DNA of 64,000 nt from JAJCYK01 sp965224285 (GCA_965224285.1 OZ245043.1:3782001-3846000), one strand, 5' to 3'; positions 15,773-24,661 are shown, counted from the first letter of the stretch. The notes: generated by a model not told the origin, from the letters alone. Made by a program: numbers and translations.

Positions 15773-17167
15773 TTACAATCTTTGGCTGCGTGGTTGCAAA
15801 TTAGTAAGTGAACCAATACTAATTGCCTGTCTGCTTTCAATACTCTTCCGGGCGGCTATTCCAATCAGTACAGACATGGCACCGTCGCGAAGGCCCGCCG
15901 TTCGTCGGTAGGGGTCTTTCTCATGGGGGGTCTTGAAGATTTTATCCTGTAATCGCTGGTCCCCGCCACCGTGGCCACCCCTTTCCATGTTTACGGATTC
16001 CACCTTGAAGTCCTCCCAAAGATTATGCAGAATGATGGGCTCGCTTTGTACATTCTCTATCCCGCTTTGATCCATCTCCTGGGCATGTAATTCGGCCTGA
16101 TTTATAGACACCCCCTTCTGATAGGGAATATCAATCCAGGCCTCAATACGGCCCTTGGTCCCATTAAATGCTGCTCGCCATCCTTCAATAGGACTGTAAG
16201 TGGTAAGAGAATAGTTCAGGATAACATTATTGCGGTATTTTACCTGGGCCGACATCTTATCATAGATGTTAATCTGGTGTCGATATAGGCAATTGTCTCG
16301 AATATACCCGTCGTGGTGTTCATGGGCTACATACAAGTCCATTAAGTGTTTATTTTCGGTGATATCCCAGTAAAAATCGCAGTTATCTTGGTGAGGGCAG
16401 CTTCTACAGTTTTCACCTCTAAAAGGACCGTTAGAACCGTAGAACTCCAGGTCTCCATAGGCAAAAACTTCTTGAGGCTCGGAATCTATCCACCAATTTA
16501 ATAGGTCGAAATGGTGAGTTGCCTTGTGCACCCATAGAGTGCCGCTAGCCTCTCGAAGCCCATGCCATCGACGAAAATACGATGCGCCGTGATAGGTGTT
16601 GAGATACCAATGGAAATCGACTGAAGTGAGATCGCCAATACTTTTTTCCATCAGCATTTCCTTTACCTTGGTATTGTAGGGGGTCCAACGATAATTAAAT
16701 CCAACAATCAGATTTTTTGCAGAGCGTCCCTCCGCGTCGATAATAGCCTGGCATTTGGATTCATCGGTGGTAAGAGGTTTTTCGGTCAGGACATCGCAGT
16801 TCATATCTAAACCCTGAATGATGAATTCATGATGAGTAGAGTCCTTGGTGGTAACTATAATAAGGTCTGGCTTGGTAGTATTGACCATTTCCCGGAAATC
16901 GGTGAAGGTGGTGCAATCTGCCCCCATATATCGCTTCCCAAACTCCAACCGACCAGGGTTGATATCAGACAGACCTACAAATTCCAAGATATCGGAATAG
17001 TTGTCCAATAACCTTTTACCCCAAAAACTTATGCCTCTGATACCTGTGCCCACCAGTGCGATCTTTAACTTCTCTTGGGGGTTAAAACTAAAGGCCTCCA
17101 GAGGTAGAACGGAGCTGGCGGCCAACATACTGATTGAGTTTAGAAAATATCTTCTGGAGGTTTTCAT
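15773..17167 (-). CDS. Gfo/Idh/MocA family oxidoreductase with Tat-type signal and Cys cluster
   Basis: A 464-residue member of the same family as the gene at 13330 but only distantly similar. A Tat-like leader (MKTSRRYFLNSISMLAAS) is followed by ALVGTGIRG (nucleotide binding) and DVLTEKPLTTDE (catalytic block). An insertion in the C-terminal domain carries C-x2-C-x5-C (CRSCPHQDNC) followed by DFYW, suggesting a bound metal or cluster; such Cys insertions occur in some relatives. HKATHHFDLLNWWID supplies the His/Asp active-site region. Likely periplasmic; the substrate is unknown. Confidence 0.87.
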   Translation of the reverse strand: MKTSRRYFLNSISMLAASSVLPLEAFSFNPQEKLKIALVGTGIRGISFWGKRLLDNYSDILEFVGLSDINPGRLEFGKRYMGADCTTFTDFREMVNTTKPDLIIVTTKDSTHHEFIIQGLDMNCDVLTEKPLTTDESKCQAIIDAEGRSAKNLIVGFNYRWTPYNTKVKEMLMEKSIGDLTSVDFHWYLNTYHGASYFRRWHGLREASGTLWVHKATHHFDLLNWWIDSEPQEVFAYGDLEFYGSNGPFRGENCRSCPHQDNCDFYWDITENKHLMDLYVAHEHHDGYIRDNCLYRHQINIYDKMSAQVKYRNNVILNYSLTTYSPIEGWRAAFNGTKGRIEAWIDIPYQKGVSINQAELHAQEMDQSGIENVQSEPIILHNLWEDFKVESVNMERGGHGGGDQRLQDKIFKTPHEKDPYRRTAGLRDGAMSVLIGIAARKSIESRQAISIGSLTNLQPRSQRL

Positions 17168-17384
17168 AGGCCAGTATAAGATACGAAGAATTAGAAAAAC
17201 CTCAAGATAGCCTAATGATGAATTGGGGTCAACGCGGAATTATTAAATCCAATTGCGGCAATGATAATGTGGCTTGACCAATGTATATGTCCATGAGCAT
17301 AAACCAGGCGGGGCCGGTTAATATGAAAAGTTAAAGCCCATCCATATCAATGCTTTTGGGCTTAAATAAACTTCAGTTTGCAGC

Positions 17385-17807
17385 TTATTTTTTCATTTTA
17401 CTGTGTTGTAGAAAAGTCTGGATGAGCCACCTGCCGTCCGTTTTAGTGAAAGTTAGATAATAAACATAGTGGACTGTATCGTCGAAGGCTTCAACCTTAG
17501 CTGATGCCGTGATGTCATCGGTAATATCCAGCTGAATTACTTTCAATTCTCTTTCGCGACCACCAAATTTTTTGGACTCATGTAATTCCGCAAATTGCTG
17601 GGGAGGAACTGACATAATATTACCCTGGTTAGTAGCGAATAGGCTTGCATTTTCAGAGAACACACTGGCAATCTTTGGACCATCCTGTTGATCAATGCCA
17701 TCGATCAGGGTAGAAATTAGTGTTTCAATCTCATGGTGGCTTGGTATGTAGCTAGAAGTCATGAGTGATAACCATATTAGAGCCATCAATAAAAGTCTTT
17801 GTTTCAT
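17385..17807 (-). CDS. NTF2-like/SnoaL-type secreted protein
   Basis: A 140-residue protein with a leader (MKQRLLLMALIWLSLMTSSY) and one NTF2-like domain. The features are an N-terminal helix pair (IETLISTLIDGIDQQDGPKIASVFSENASLF), then strands ending in VHYVYYLTFTKTDGRWLIQTFLQH. This is typical of the DUF4440/SgcJ or lumazine-binding-like group, whose small cavity binds diverse ligands. It is divergent from the MarR gene and has a well-defined promoter overlapped by direct repeats, so MarR control is likely. Confidence 0.75.
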   Translation of the reverse strand: MKQRLLLMALIWLSLMTSSYIPSHHEIETLISTLIDGIDQQDGPKIASVFSENASLFATNQGNIMSVPPQQFAELHESKKFGGRERELKVIQLDITDDITASAKVEAFDDTVHYVYYLTFTKTDGRWLIQTFLQHSKMKK

Positions 17808-17817
17808 TTCCCAATAT

Positions 17818-17847
17818 AATTAGTATAACAATAATTAGTATGACAAA
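17818..17847. promoter_or_regulatory. Tandem 15-bp direct repeat, candidate MarR operator
   Basis: AATTAGTATAACAAT (17818-17832) is followed directly by AATTAGTATGACAAA (17833-17847), two copies that differ at two positions. They cover the predicted transcription start of the NTF2-like gene in the divergent spacer with marR, the expected position for repression. Confidence 0.5.
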
Positions 17848-17875
17848 TATATAATATTTTCAATTCAGTTACAAA
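17844..17875 (-). promoter_or_regulatory. Bacteroidota-type promoter of the NTF2-like gene
   Basis: On the minus strand TTTG (17875-17872) is followed after 20 nt by TATATTTG (17851-17844), matching the Bacteroidota consensus TTTG-N19-21-TAnnTTTG. The expected start of transcription is near 17836, about 30 nt before the ATG at 17807. Confidence 0.65.
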
Positions 17876-17906
17876 CTGTTATTTTTAAAAGATCAATGCT
17901 ATCGAT

Positions 17907-18338
17907 TTGCAAAAACTAGATGATTCCTTTGGGTTTTTGATCAATTATACTTCCAATAACATAAGGAGGTATGCTACCGATTATTTGAAAAGAAATAACC
18001 TTGACTTAACTGTTGATCAGTGGGGTGTGCTTGCTTTACTGGAACAGGAAGGAGGTAAGCTTACCCATGCCGACCTGGCTACTCAAATGCAAAAAGATCC
18101 ACCAACGTTAACCAGGATTGTAGACTTGCTTTGTAAAAAAGAGCTGACCAGACGTGTTCCTGACCATAAAGATCGCAGAGTGATTCAGGTTATGCTTACT
18201 TCAGCGGGTAAAAAAAGAGTGGAAAAAGCGCTTCCGATAGCCCAGGAAATAAGAAGAAAGCTATGGAAGGGCCTTTCAAATAAGGATTACATGGCACTGA
18301 AAAAGATTCTTGAAAGGGTAAATAAAAATGTCAAATAA
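17907..18338 (+). CDS. MarR family transcriptional regulator
   Basis: A winged-helix regulator of 143 residues. The helix-turn-helix reads LTHADLATQMQKDPPTLTRIVDLLCKKELTRRV, followed by the wing PDHKDRRVIQVMLT; the DxRxxxVxLT pattern is the MarR signature. Helices at both ends form the dimer interface. It is divergent from the NTF2-like gene and probably controls the shared spacer. The inducing ligand is unknown. Confidence 0.9.
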   Translation: MQKLDDSFGFLINYTSNNIRRYATDYLKRNNLDLTVDQWGVLALLEQEGGKLTHADLATQMQKDPPTLTRIVDLLCKKELTRRVPDHKDRRVIQVMLTSAGKKRVEKALPIAQEIRRKLWKGLSNKDYMALKKILERVNKNVK

Positions 18339-18399
18339 GACCCTGACATATTGTGCTGCAATTTATTTAGCAAAACTGAATTCTGTGGCTTAATCCCAG

Positions 18400-18827
18400 C
18401 TATACTTTCAATCTCTCCTCATACGGTACCTGTTCCTGAAATTCCAAGTATCTCCTTAAGATCCTCAAGTAAAGCCCCCAGCAATGATTGGAAATGTAGT
18501 AGTGATCATTTGCCTGGGGCCATTCCAGGTGACTGAAAATTAAGGTTTGTACAGTGCCTGAGGAATTGATTTCGAAGCGAATCCTGGTATCCATCCAATC
18601 CGGATCACTTCGGGTCATCACTAATTCGAACTCATTTGAGGGCAGGCACTCGGTAACCTGTGCTTGCCATTGGACACTGCCAAAATCCAATTCTAAATGT
18701 TTCCTGTTTCTGGCCGGCCCTGGCAACCTTTGGTCCACCAGTGGTTAAGACCAGCAGGCTCGGTGACGGCTGCGAATAGCGACTCCGGGGATGTTTCAAT
18801 AATTAACCTATGAATAATGTCAGGCAT
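18400..18827 (-). pseudogene. Frameshifted SRPBCC (AHSA1) domain gene
   Basis: Two overlapping frames together make one SRPBCC protein. The first, from an ATG at 18827 to TAG at 18693, reads MPDIIHRLIIETSPESLFAA, then LNHWWTKGCQGRPETGNI, which is the family N-terminus. The second resumes at about 18700 with HLELDFGSVQWQAQV and ends at 18400 with WGLYLRILRRYLEFQ and VPYEERL, the family C-terminus. A missing base in the ATTTAG region near 18693-18700 explains the break. The family comprises small ligand-binding or chaperone-activator-like proteins. The second frame has its own ATG at 18738, so a truncated product is possible. Confidence 0.75.
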
Positions 18828-18984
18828 GGTTATCAATTTAAAAAAAATTACCAGCAATTGTAGTAAAGCCCGGGTGTCCCATCTTTATAATTCCCCATCC
18901 AAAGCGGGATCCTTAAACCACCATTGACACTAGACTTTATCCCGGTATGTTAATATTTTGTAGGTTAAGGGCTATATTTCCGCC

Positions 18985-20322
18985 ATGAGTAAGCTCTTTA
19001 AGCTTCTAATACGGCTAACTGCCATTTTGATCCTGCTGACTGCACTCTTGATTGTTCCGGTGGACCGCCGCAATTACATTACCACAGACTATTATAAAAG
19101 TACCATGACCCGGTTGGATTCCCTGAAGGAAGTTCTGAACGTATATCCTAATGGTAGCTTCAGAGTAGGTTGGGGAATGGCCACCATCACTCCTGACCAG
19201 CCAACTCGATTAACCGGCCCTAACTGGAAACCTTACCATGATATCCTTGATTCGGTGCATGTCCGTTGCCTGTTGTTTGAATTCGGTAGTCAGAAAGTGG
19301 TCATGCTGAATTACGATCTATGGATCATGCATCCCAATCTGTCCTCATATATACAAGACCTGGTGTCGAAGGAATATCCTGATATCAATGGTTTTTATTT
19401 TACTGCCAATCACAGCCATACCAGTATTGGAGGGTGGGGTACCGGGCTGCTAGGCCATATGATCATGGGCGGCAACAGCCGGGAAGTTTTGGAGTTCATT
19501 GGTGATCAGACCCTAAAAGCCTTGGCAGTCGCAAACATTAGGGTTCAAGCAGGGCTGGTTGGTTATGGGGAGATGGGTACCCAAGGTTTGGTAATAAATC
19601 GCCTGGATTCCACCGCGTATGTCGATAATGTCCTTAGGGTGTTGAAGTTTCTGGGTGAGAATGGTGAAAAAGCCCTTTACGCGACATTTTCGGCTCATTC
19701 GGTTTATATGAACAAGGATATCAATACCTTATCAGCTGATTATCCGGGTATGTTTTTACAGCAGGCTACGGCAGATAGTTCAGTTGATTTTGCTGCATTC
19801 TCTCCAGGTGCTACCGGCAGTCATACCCCGCCAGGGCGAAAACCATTTTCGGTGGAGAAAATGGCCAGATATGGTAAGCGATTAGCAAATTACCAATCAG
19901 AGGTGGAGCAGAAGATCCAGACCGATACTCTACGGATTTTTAAATTTGCCAGATTGCCGGTGATTCCTCCTGCTCCACATTTCAGAATTAGCAGTAACTG
20001 GAGGTTTCGGCCCCAGTTATTTGAACAGATAATGGGCAAAATCTCCCCTGAAATCACCGTACTAAGACTGGAAAACACTGTAATGGTGGCTCTCCCCATA
20101 GAATTATCAGGTGAATATTATCAGCAATTAAAACCAGTGGCCGCTTCCAAAGGGCTAAACTTGATGATCACTACATTTAATGGTGATTATATGGGATATG
20201 CCATTCCGAAGAGGTATTATTACTCACTTCGAAGAGCGGAGGTGCGTGATATGAACTGGTACGGACCTCAAAGCGGTGAATACTTTTCAGCGTTGGTCCG
20301 AGAACTTTTATTAATAATTTAA
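18985..20322 (+). CDS. Neutral ceramidase-like (alkaline non-lysosomal ceramidase domain) protein
   Basis: The protein has 445 residues with an N-terminal membrane anchor or signal (LIRLTAILILLTALLIVPV). Motifs of the neutral ceramidase N-terminal domain can be read in order: VGWGMATITPDQPTRLTG, VVMLNYDLWIM, FYFTANHSHTSIGGWG (metal His pair) and TTFNGDYMGYAIP near the C-terminus. Full ceramidases are larger (about 650 residues) with an extra C-terminal domain, so this is a short form as often found in Bacteroidota. The aldo/keto reductase gene follows after 2 bp, indicating an operon. Hydrolysis of an N-acyl bond in a lipid is a family-based guess. Confidence 0.78.
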   Translation: MSKLFKLLIRLTAILILLTALLIVPVDRRNYITTDYYKSTMTRLDSLKEVLNVYPNGSFRVGWGMATITPDQPTRLTGPNWKPYHDILDSVHVRCLLFEFGSQKVVMLNYDLWIMHPNLSSYIQDLVSKEYPDINGFYFTANHSHTSIGGWGTGLLGHMIMGGNSREVLEFIGDQTLKALAVANIRVQAGLVGYGEMGTQGLVINRLDSTAYVDNVLRVLKFLGENGEKALYATFSAHSVYMNKDINTLSADYPGMFLQQATADSSVDFAAFSPGATGSHTPPGRKPFSVEKMARYGKRLANYQSEVEQKIQTDTLRIFKFARLPVIPPAPHFRISSNWRFRPQLFEQIMGKISPEITVLRLENTVMVALPIELSGEYYQQLKPVAASKGLNLMITTFNGDYMGYAIPKRYYYSLRRAEVRDMNWYGPQSGEYFSALVRELLLII

Positions 20323-20324
20323 AT

Positions 20325-21296
20325 ATGGAGTATCGAAATTTAGGTGCAACCGGATTAAAGATTTCCTCCCTTTGTATGGGGACTATGACCTTTGGTGACG
20401 GTGCGGATTTTATTACCAGCAAGACCATATACCATGCGGTCAGGGACCAGGGAATCAATTTCTTTGACTGTGCGAATGTTTACGCCAAAGGTGAATCCGA
20501 GCGGATTTTAGGAAAACTGATGCAAGGGCACCGCGACGAAGTGGTAATTGCCACTAAGGTATATTTTCCTGCCGGTGAGGATGTCAATGCACGTGGATTA
20601 AGCAGGAAGCACATGAGGTCAGCTTTGGACTCCAGCCTAAAAAGACTTGATACGGACTATGTGGATATTTATTACTTACATCATTTCGATACGGAGACCT
20701 CATTAGAGGAAACTCTGCGTACCCTGGATGATTTTGTGAGGGGCGGAAAGGTGTTATATATCGGGATAAGCAATTTTTCAGCCTGGCAGACCGTGAAGGC
20801 CATGGGTATTACCAAGCAAATGGGCCTGGCACCTATATCTTGTATACAGCCCATGTATAATCTCCTGAAAAGACAGGCAGAATCAGAGATCTTACCCATG
20901 GCTATCAGCGAAAATTTAGGGGTTTTTAGCTACAGCCCGTTGGCTGGCGGATATTTAACCGGTAAATATTTGAGTTCCAACCGCAATGAAGGCAGATTCG
21001 ACACCAGCAAAATGTATCAAAACAGGTATAAGGATGAGGTGAATCTCCAAGCCGTAGAGGCTTTCAACAACTTGGCCGGTGAAAACAACCTGGATCCAGT
21101 GGCATTAGCTATCGCATGGGTGGCAGCACATCCGGCAATCACTGCACCGATTATCGGAGCCAGGAATATGGATCAATTAGAAGCTGCGCTTAAAGTATTG
21201 GATTTTCAGCTAACAGATGATCTAATAACAGCCTTGAATAATATTACCAGAACCCCAGCTCTGGCTACGGATAGGGAAGAGGAAAGAAACTCATAA
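20325..21296 (+). CDS. Aldo/keto reductase
   Basis: A 323-residue NADPH-dependent oxidoreductase of the AKR11/YajO-like type. The tetrad is complete: Asp and Tyr in FFDCANVYAKGESE, Lys in VIATKVYFPAG, His in YYLHHFDT. VLYIGISNFSAWQ and APIIGARNMDQLEAAL are further family blocks. Its ATG lies 2 bp after the stop of the ceramidase-like gene, so the two are co-transcribed. It is not closely similar to the aldo/keto reductase at 2489. Confidence 0.93.
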   Translation: MEYRNLGATGLKISSLCMGTMTFGDGADFITSKTIYHAVRDQGINFFDCANVYAKGESERILGKLMQGHRDEVVIATKVYFPAGEDVNARGLSRKHMRSALDSSLKRLDTDYVDIYYLHHFDTETSLEETLRTLDDFVRGGKVLYIGISNFSAWQTVKAMGITKQMGLAPISCIQPMYNLLKRQAESEILPMAISENLGVFSYSPLAGGYLTGKYLSSNRNEGRFDTSKMYQNRYKDEVNLQAVEAFNNLAGENNLDPVALAIAWVAAHPAITAPIIGARNMDQLEAALKVLDFQLTDDLITALNNITRTPALATDREEERNS

Positions 21297-21308
21297 CCAC
21301 ACTAGTTT

Positions 21309-21845
21309 TTATTTGCTTAGTGCCTCTTTAAAAATTTCGACCTGCTTAAGAAACTCCTGCCTTAATTCGTCATTAGTAATACCATCTTCTTGGTTGAAAT
21401 TATCGTTGAAAGAGGGCAGGGAAAAGGTGGCGATCACTTTGCCGTCCATGAAAGGAAAACGGTAGGCGGCTTGCTCCAAAACCTTTTGGCCGCCTCTTTG
21501 ACCGGGAGAGGTTGCCAGTAACAACATTGGTTTCCCCAACCACATACTTTTTTCGATACGCGAAGACCAATCGAAGATATTTTTAAACGCAGTGCTATAA
21601 CTGCCATTATGTTCGGCAAATGAGATTATAATACCGTCAACATTTCGAAATTTTTCCTTAAAAGCGTAAGCCAGCGCTGGTATCCCCTCCTTTTCTTTAT
21701 CCACGCCAAAAATAGGCATTTCAAAATCGTTTAGATCTATAATCTCAACTTCTGCATGTTTGAAGTGACTGGTGGTATGGACAGCCAATTTTTTATTAAT
21801 AGACTGTCTGCTGCTACTAGCGCCAAAGGCCAATATTTTACACAT
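21309..21845 (-). CDS. NADPH-dependent FMN reductase family protein
   Basis: A flavodoxin-fold protein of 178 residues. The FMN phosphate loop is GASSSRQSINKKLA near the N-terminus, and the second flavin contact is FAEHNGSYSTAFKNIFDW. PMLLLATSPGQRGGQKVLEQ is the third block. Members reduce flavins or quinones, chromate or azo compounds. It is convergent with the preceding aldo/keto reductase and has no partner on its strand. Confidence 0.9.
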   Translation of the reverse strand: MCKILAFGASSSRQSINKKLAVHTTSHFKHAEVEIIDLNDFEMPIFGVDKEKEGIPALAYAFKEKFRNVDGIIISFAEHNGSYSTAFKNIFDWSSRIEKSMWLGKPMLLLATSPGQRGGQKVLEQAAYRFPFMDGKVIATFSLPSFNDNFNQEDGITNDELRQEFLKQVEIFKEALSK

Positions 21846-21963
21846 AAGAATGTTGATTCAGTAATACTCAGTAATCCTTTCCAGGCAACCCGCAATATAC
21901 GAATATCCGCATATCACCAAAATATTGATTAAGACTGATTATTTTGGTTTGTTGCAGTTCAAT

Positions 21964-22812
21964 ATGCATTGGAATAAGATCAAATCCTTTTTAAATCAGC
22001 CTTACCCAGAAGCCCAGGGGGTAAAACCATTTTTCATAAGCTGCTTTTGGATTAGCATTTTTATTGGCCTCTTTCTCTATGTTTTCGAACCATTTGGTAT
22101 GAGTATGGCAGGCGAGAAAAAAGCATATTATTGTTTTATGTTTGGCCTCATCACTTTTGTGATATCGTTTGCCTATGAACTTATTATAAGATATGTCTTG
22201 GGAATTCATCGGGATAACGATCAATGGGTTTTTTGGAAATGGATTCTTTCCGTAATGGGGATCTTAGCGCTGATCGCCATTGGGAATTACCTTTTTGTTA
22301 TGGTGGAATTCGGTTTGAAATTAACCCTAAGGGGCTTTACCCAGGTTTTAACCTCAACAATATTGGTAGGATTCTTTCCGGTATTTTTCATTGGGTTCAT
22401 GAGCACCCGAAAATCCACCAGACGGCATCGTGATTTAGCCAATGACATAAGTCTGGATCAAGTTGCACCGGTGGAACCGCAGACTGTTACTTTAATTGGC
22501 CAAGCGGATTCTATTTCTTTAAGCATTGATCAAATTAGGATAATTGAGGCCATGCAGAACTATGTGCAAATCCAATTCAGAGAAGATTCCGGTTTACAGA
22601 ATAAGATTCTAAGAAGCACCTTGAGCGCGATGGAAGATCAAGTAAAAGGTACAGGTATTCTCAAATGTCATCGCTCATTTCTGGTAAATCGCCATCACAT
22701 TCAAAAGATTGAAGGCAATGCACAAGGTCTACGTCTAACTTTAGCTGGACTGGAAGATAGAAAGATCCCCGTATCCCGCAAATACATCCAGGTATTTAGA
22801 AATTTACCTTGA
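21964..22812 (+). CDS. Membrane-anchored LytTR-domain transcriptional regulator
   Basis: Four membrane segments (about residues 20-40, 50-75, 90-115 and 125-150) precede a linker and a C-terminal LytTR DNA-binding domain (about 185-282), with the family motifs MQNYVQIQF, LKCHRSFLVNRHHI and IPVSRKYIQVF. The ATG at 21964 is preferred; an upstream TTG at 21925 would add 13 residues before the cytoplasmic N-terminus. Such 4-TM LytTR proteins are common in Bacteroidota and are thought to pass membrane or cell-envelope signals to DNA without a histidine kinase. The neighbouring membrane gene may be a target. Confidence 0.88.
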   Translation: MHWNKIKSFLNQPYPEAQGVKPFFISCFWISIFIGLFLYVFEPFGMSMAGEKKAYYCFMFGLITFVISFAYELIIRYVLGIHRDNDQWVFWKWILSVMGILALIAIGNYLFVMVEFGLKLTLRGFTQVLTSTILVGFFPVFFIGFMSTRKSTRRHRDLANDISLDQVAPVEPQTVTLIGQADSISLSIDQIRIIEAMQNYVQIQFREDSGLQNKILRSTLSAMEDQVKGTGILKCHRSFLVNRHHIQKIEGNAQGLRLTLAGLEDRKIPVSRKYIQVFRNLP

Positions 22813-22929
22813 CAATGGTCCCTGAAAGTTACTGATGATCACAACTTAAGGACGATCATCACTAATGGTTTGTCACTGGTCAATAATTTTCTCTCATATA
22901 AGAACAATCGCCTAGTTTGCTGGGGAAAA

Positions 22930-23622
22930 ATGGAGAAAATTGCCTCTTATATACTATACCTTCACCTAGGCGCGGGCTCAATCAGCCTTATATTATTCTG
23001 GTTGCCTCTTTTTACCGCAAAGGGAAGTCAAGCCCATCGACAAATGGGTCGAATTTATGTCCTTGCTATGTGGGTAGTTGTAATTTCCGCGTTGTTATTA
23101 AGTTTTAAGAATCTGTTGATTGGGGATTATATCAGAGCTGGATTTTTAGGATTTCTGGCAATCCTGACCACCACCCCACTTTGGTATGCTAAGGCAATCA
23201 TTAGGAATAAGCGGGGTATTACTGGTCGTTATTACCATCAATTCAAGGTTTTACATGGCATGACCTTTTGGTTTGGTTTGGGTTTAGTGGTATGGAGTAT
23301 TTCGCTAAAGCTTCAAGGCGCCGCAATACTAATGCTGATATTTGGCATACTGGGACTTTCCAATTTCAGGGAGGCTTTCGGCAGTTTCCGCTACCTGAAA
23401 AAGAAAGAATCATGGATAGTAACTCATCTGGAAGGAATGATTTCTACCGGTATTGCCGCCTACACTGCTTTTTTTGCCTTTGGCGCCAGACAGTTTTTTA
23501 GCTCCATACTTACGGAGAAGCTAATAGTCATCCCCTGGATCCTCCCATCAATTATTGGTGCTCTAGGTATCAGGTACTATCGCCGGAGATTTTCCAAAAA
23601 AAAGGCTATTCAGGCAATTTAA
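22930..23622 (+). CDS. DUF2306 family membrane protein
   Basis: An integral membrane protein with about seven hydrophobic segments. The N-terminus YLHLGAGSISLILFWLPLFTAKGSQAHRQMGRIYV is characteristic of DUF2306 (a His near the first helix, KGS, HRxxGRIY). The frame can be extended to a TTG at 22870, but the ATG at 22930 starts directly before the first helix and gives 230 residues. It follows the LytTR gene by 117 bp on the same strand. Function unknown. Confidence 0.75.
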   Translation: MEKIASYILYLHLGAGSISLILFWLPLFTAKGSQAHRQMGRIYVLAMWVVVISALLLSFKNLLIGDYIRAGFLGFLAILTTTPLWYAKAIIRNKRGITGRYYHQFKVLHGMTFWFGLGLVVWSISLKLQGAAILMLIFGILGLSNFREAFGSFRYLKKKESWIVTHLEGMISTGIAAYTAFFAFGARQFFSSILTEKLIVIPWILPSIIGALGIRYYRRRFSKKKAIQAI

Positions 23623-23995
23623 ATTAGTGGAGGACTCCAAAAATATTTTTTTGCAAGTATCAATAGTTGGGACTGTTGATTCGTACCTTGAAAGAAAAAA
23701 ATTAGCCGGCATATCCTTTTCGGGGAAATTCAGTCAGAGTAATTTCTGACGCAGGGGAGGGATGGGGGGATCCCAAAGGTGTAAAGTTCATTTTAGGAAA
23801 AATGTTTTGGGCTGTAGCCGGTGGGATGCATATAATGATGTGCCGATTGATAATGTAAAAAATTATCTGGGACCTCAATTGCTTCAATACTTATACCGCA
23901 TTTACTAAATATCTAGGGTCTATTGTGGTTTGTGATACTGGGTGTTAGTGGGATAACTTATTCTTTTTACCCAGCTAATAATACAGCGCTGGAAA
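23623..23995. other. Intergenic region with a possible gene remnant
   Basis: The 373 bp contain no full gene. A plus-strand frame at 23762-23908 (48 codons from an ATG) ends in WDAYNDVPIDNVKNYLGPQL and LLQYLYRIY before TAA; the composition of the last 28 codons looks protein-like, while the upstream part does not. I take it as the tail of a decayed gene of unknown family. The rest shows poly-A/T runs only. Confidence 0.35.
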
Positions 23996-24661
23996 TTATC
24001 TATTCCTTTTCTTATTCTTTAGATCCCCGTTTCGCAATGATTTAATGAACTTAGCCCAATTGATGGGGCTCAACAAGGGGTTGCTGAATCGTTGCTGTGA
24101 ATACCGGTTGTGCATCTGATAAAATTGTCGATTCATATAGTATTTATAATTCAGACTAGCATCCATGGGCATGTTTTGGGCCATTCTGGCCAGCACCTCC
24201 TCCCCTAGGTTGTCTTCCTGTGTGCGATCATCAATTGGAAGATTGAGGGCGAGGATTGCCTCCTTAAATAGCTCCTCTGTGGGATAAGGGAAGATCTCAA
24301 CCGTTGATAAAACGGTAGTATCTGTAGCCAGTTCTACCAAGACAGTAAAACTATCACCTTGATTGCCGGGGATGATAAAATGTTGTTTCTGGTAACCTAC
24401 GGCACTGATCACTACACTATCTCCCTCAAGTACCGGCATGGAAAAATATCCATATTGATTGGTGACAGTGCCTCGACCTACTTTGGGTACATACACATGT
24501 ACACCGAATAAGCCGGTGGAGGTGGAGTCCTCATCTACCACTACCCCTGAGAATTGGATGATCTGCTTTTGCCCCTGGGATTTGCTGTGCTGAACAGATA
24601 ACAGCATGATCAATATGGGCAATAACCAGAGCTGATATGTTTTAAAAATTTTCAAAATCAA
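23996..24661 (-). CDS. Carboxypeptidase-like regulatory domain protein, secreted
   Basis: A 221-residue protein with a signal peptide (ending QHSKSQ). Residues about 35-115 form a CarboxypepD_reg-like beta-sandwich: FSGVVVDEDS, GVHVYVPKVGRGTVTNQYGYFSMPV, DSVVISAVGYQKQ, the unit usually placed before TonB receptor plugs. Here no plug or barrel follows; the C-terminal half is polar and helical and ends in a Lys/Arg tail. Such stand-alone proteins are frequent in Bacteroidota and are probably surface or periplasmic. Specific role unknown. Confidence 0.8.
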   Translation of the reverse strand: MILKIFKTYQLWLLPILIMLLSVQHSKSQGQKQIIQFSGVVVDEDSTSTGLFGVHVYVPKVGRGTVTNQYGYFSMPVLEGDSVVISAVGYQKQHFIIPGNQGDSFTVLVELATDTTVLSTVEIFPYPTEELFKEAILALNLPIDDRTQEDNLGEEVLARMAQNMPMDASLNYKYYMNRQFYQMHNRYSQQRFSNPLLSPINWAKFIKSLRNGDLKNKKRNR

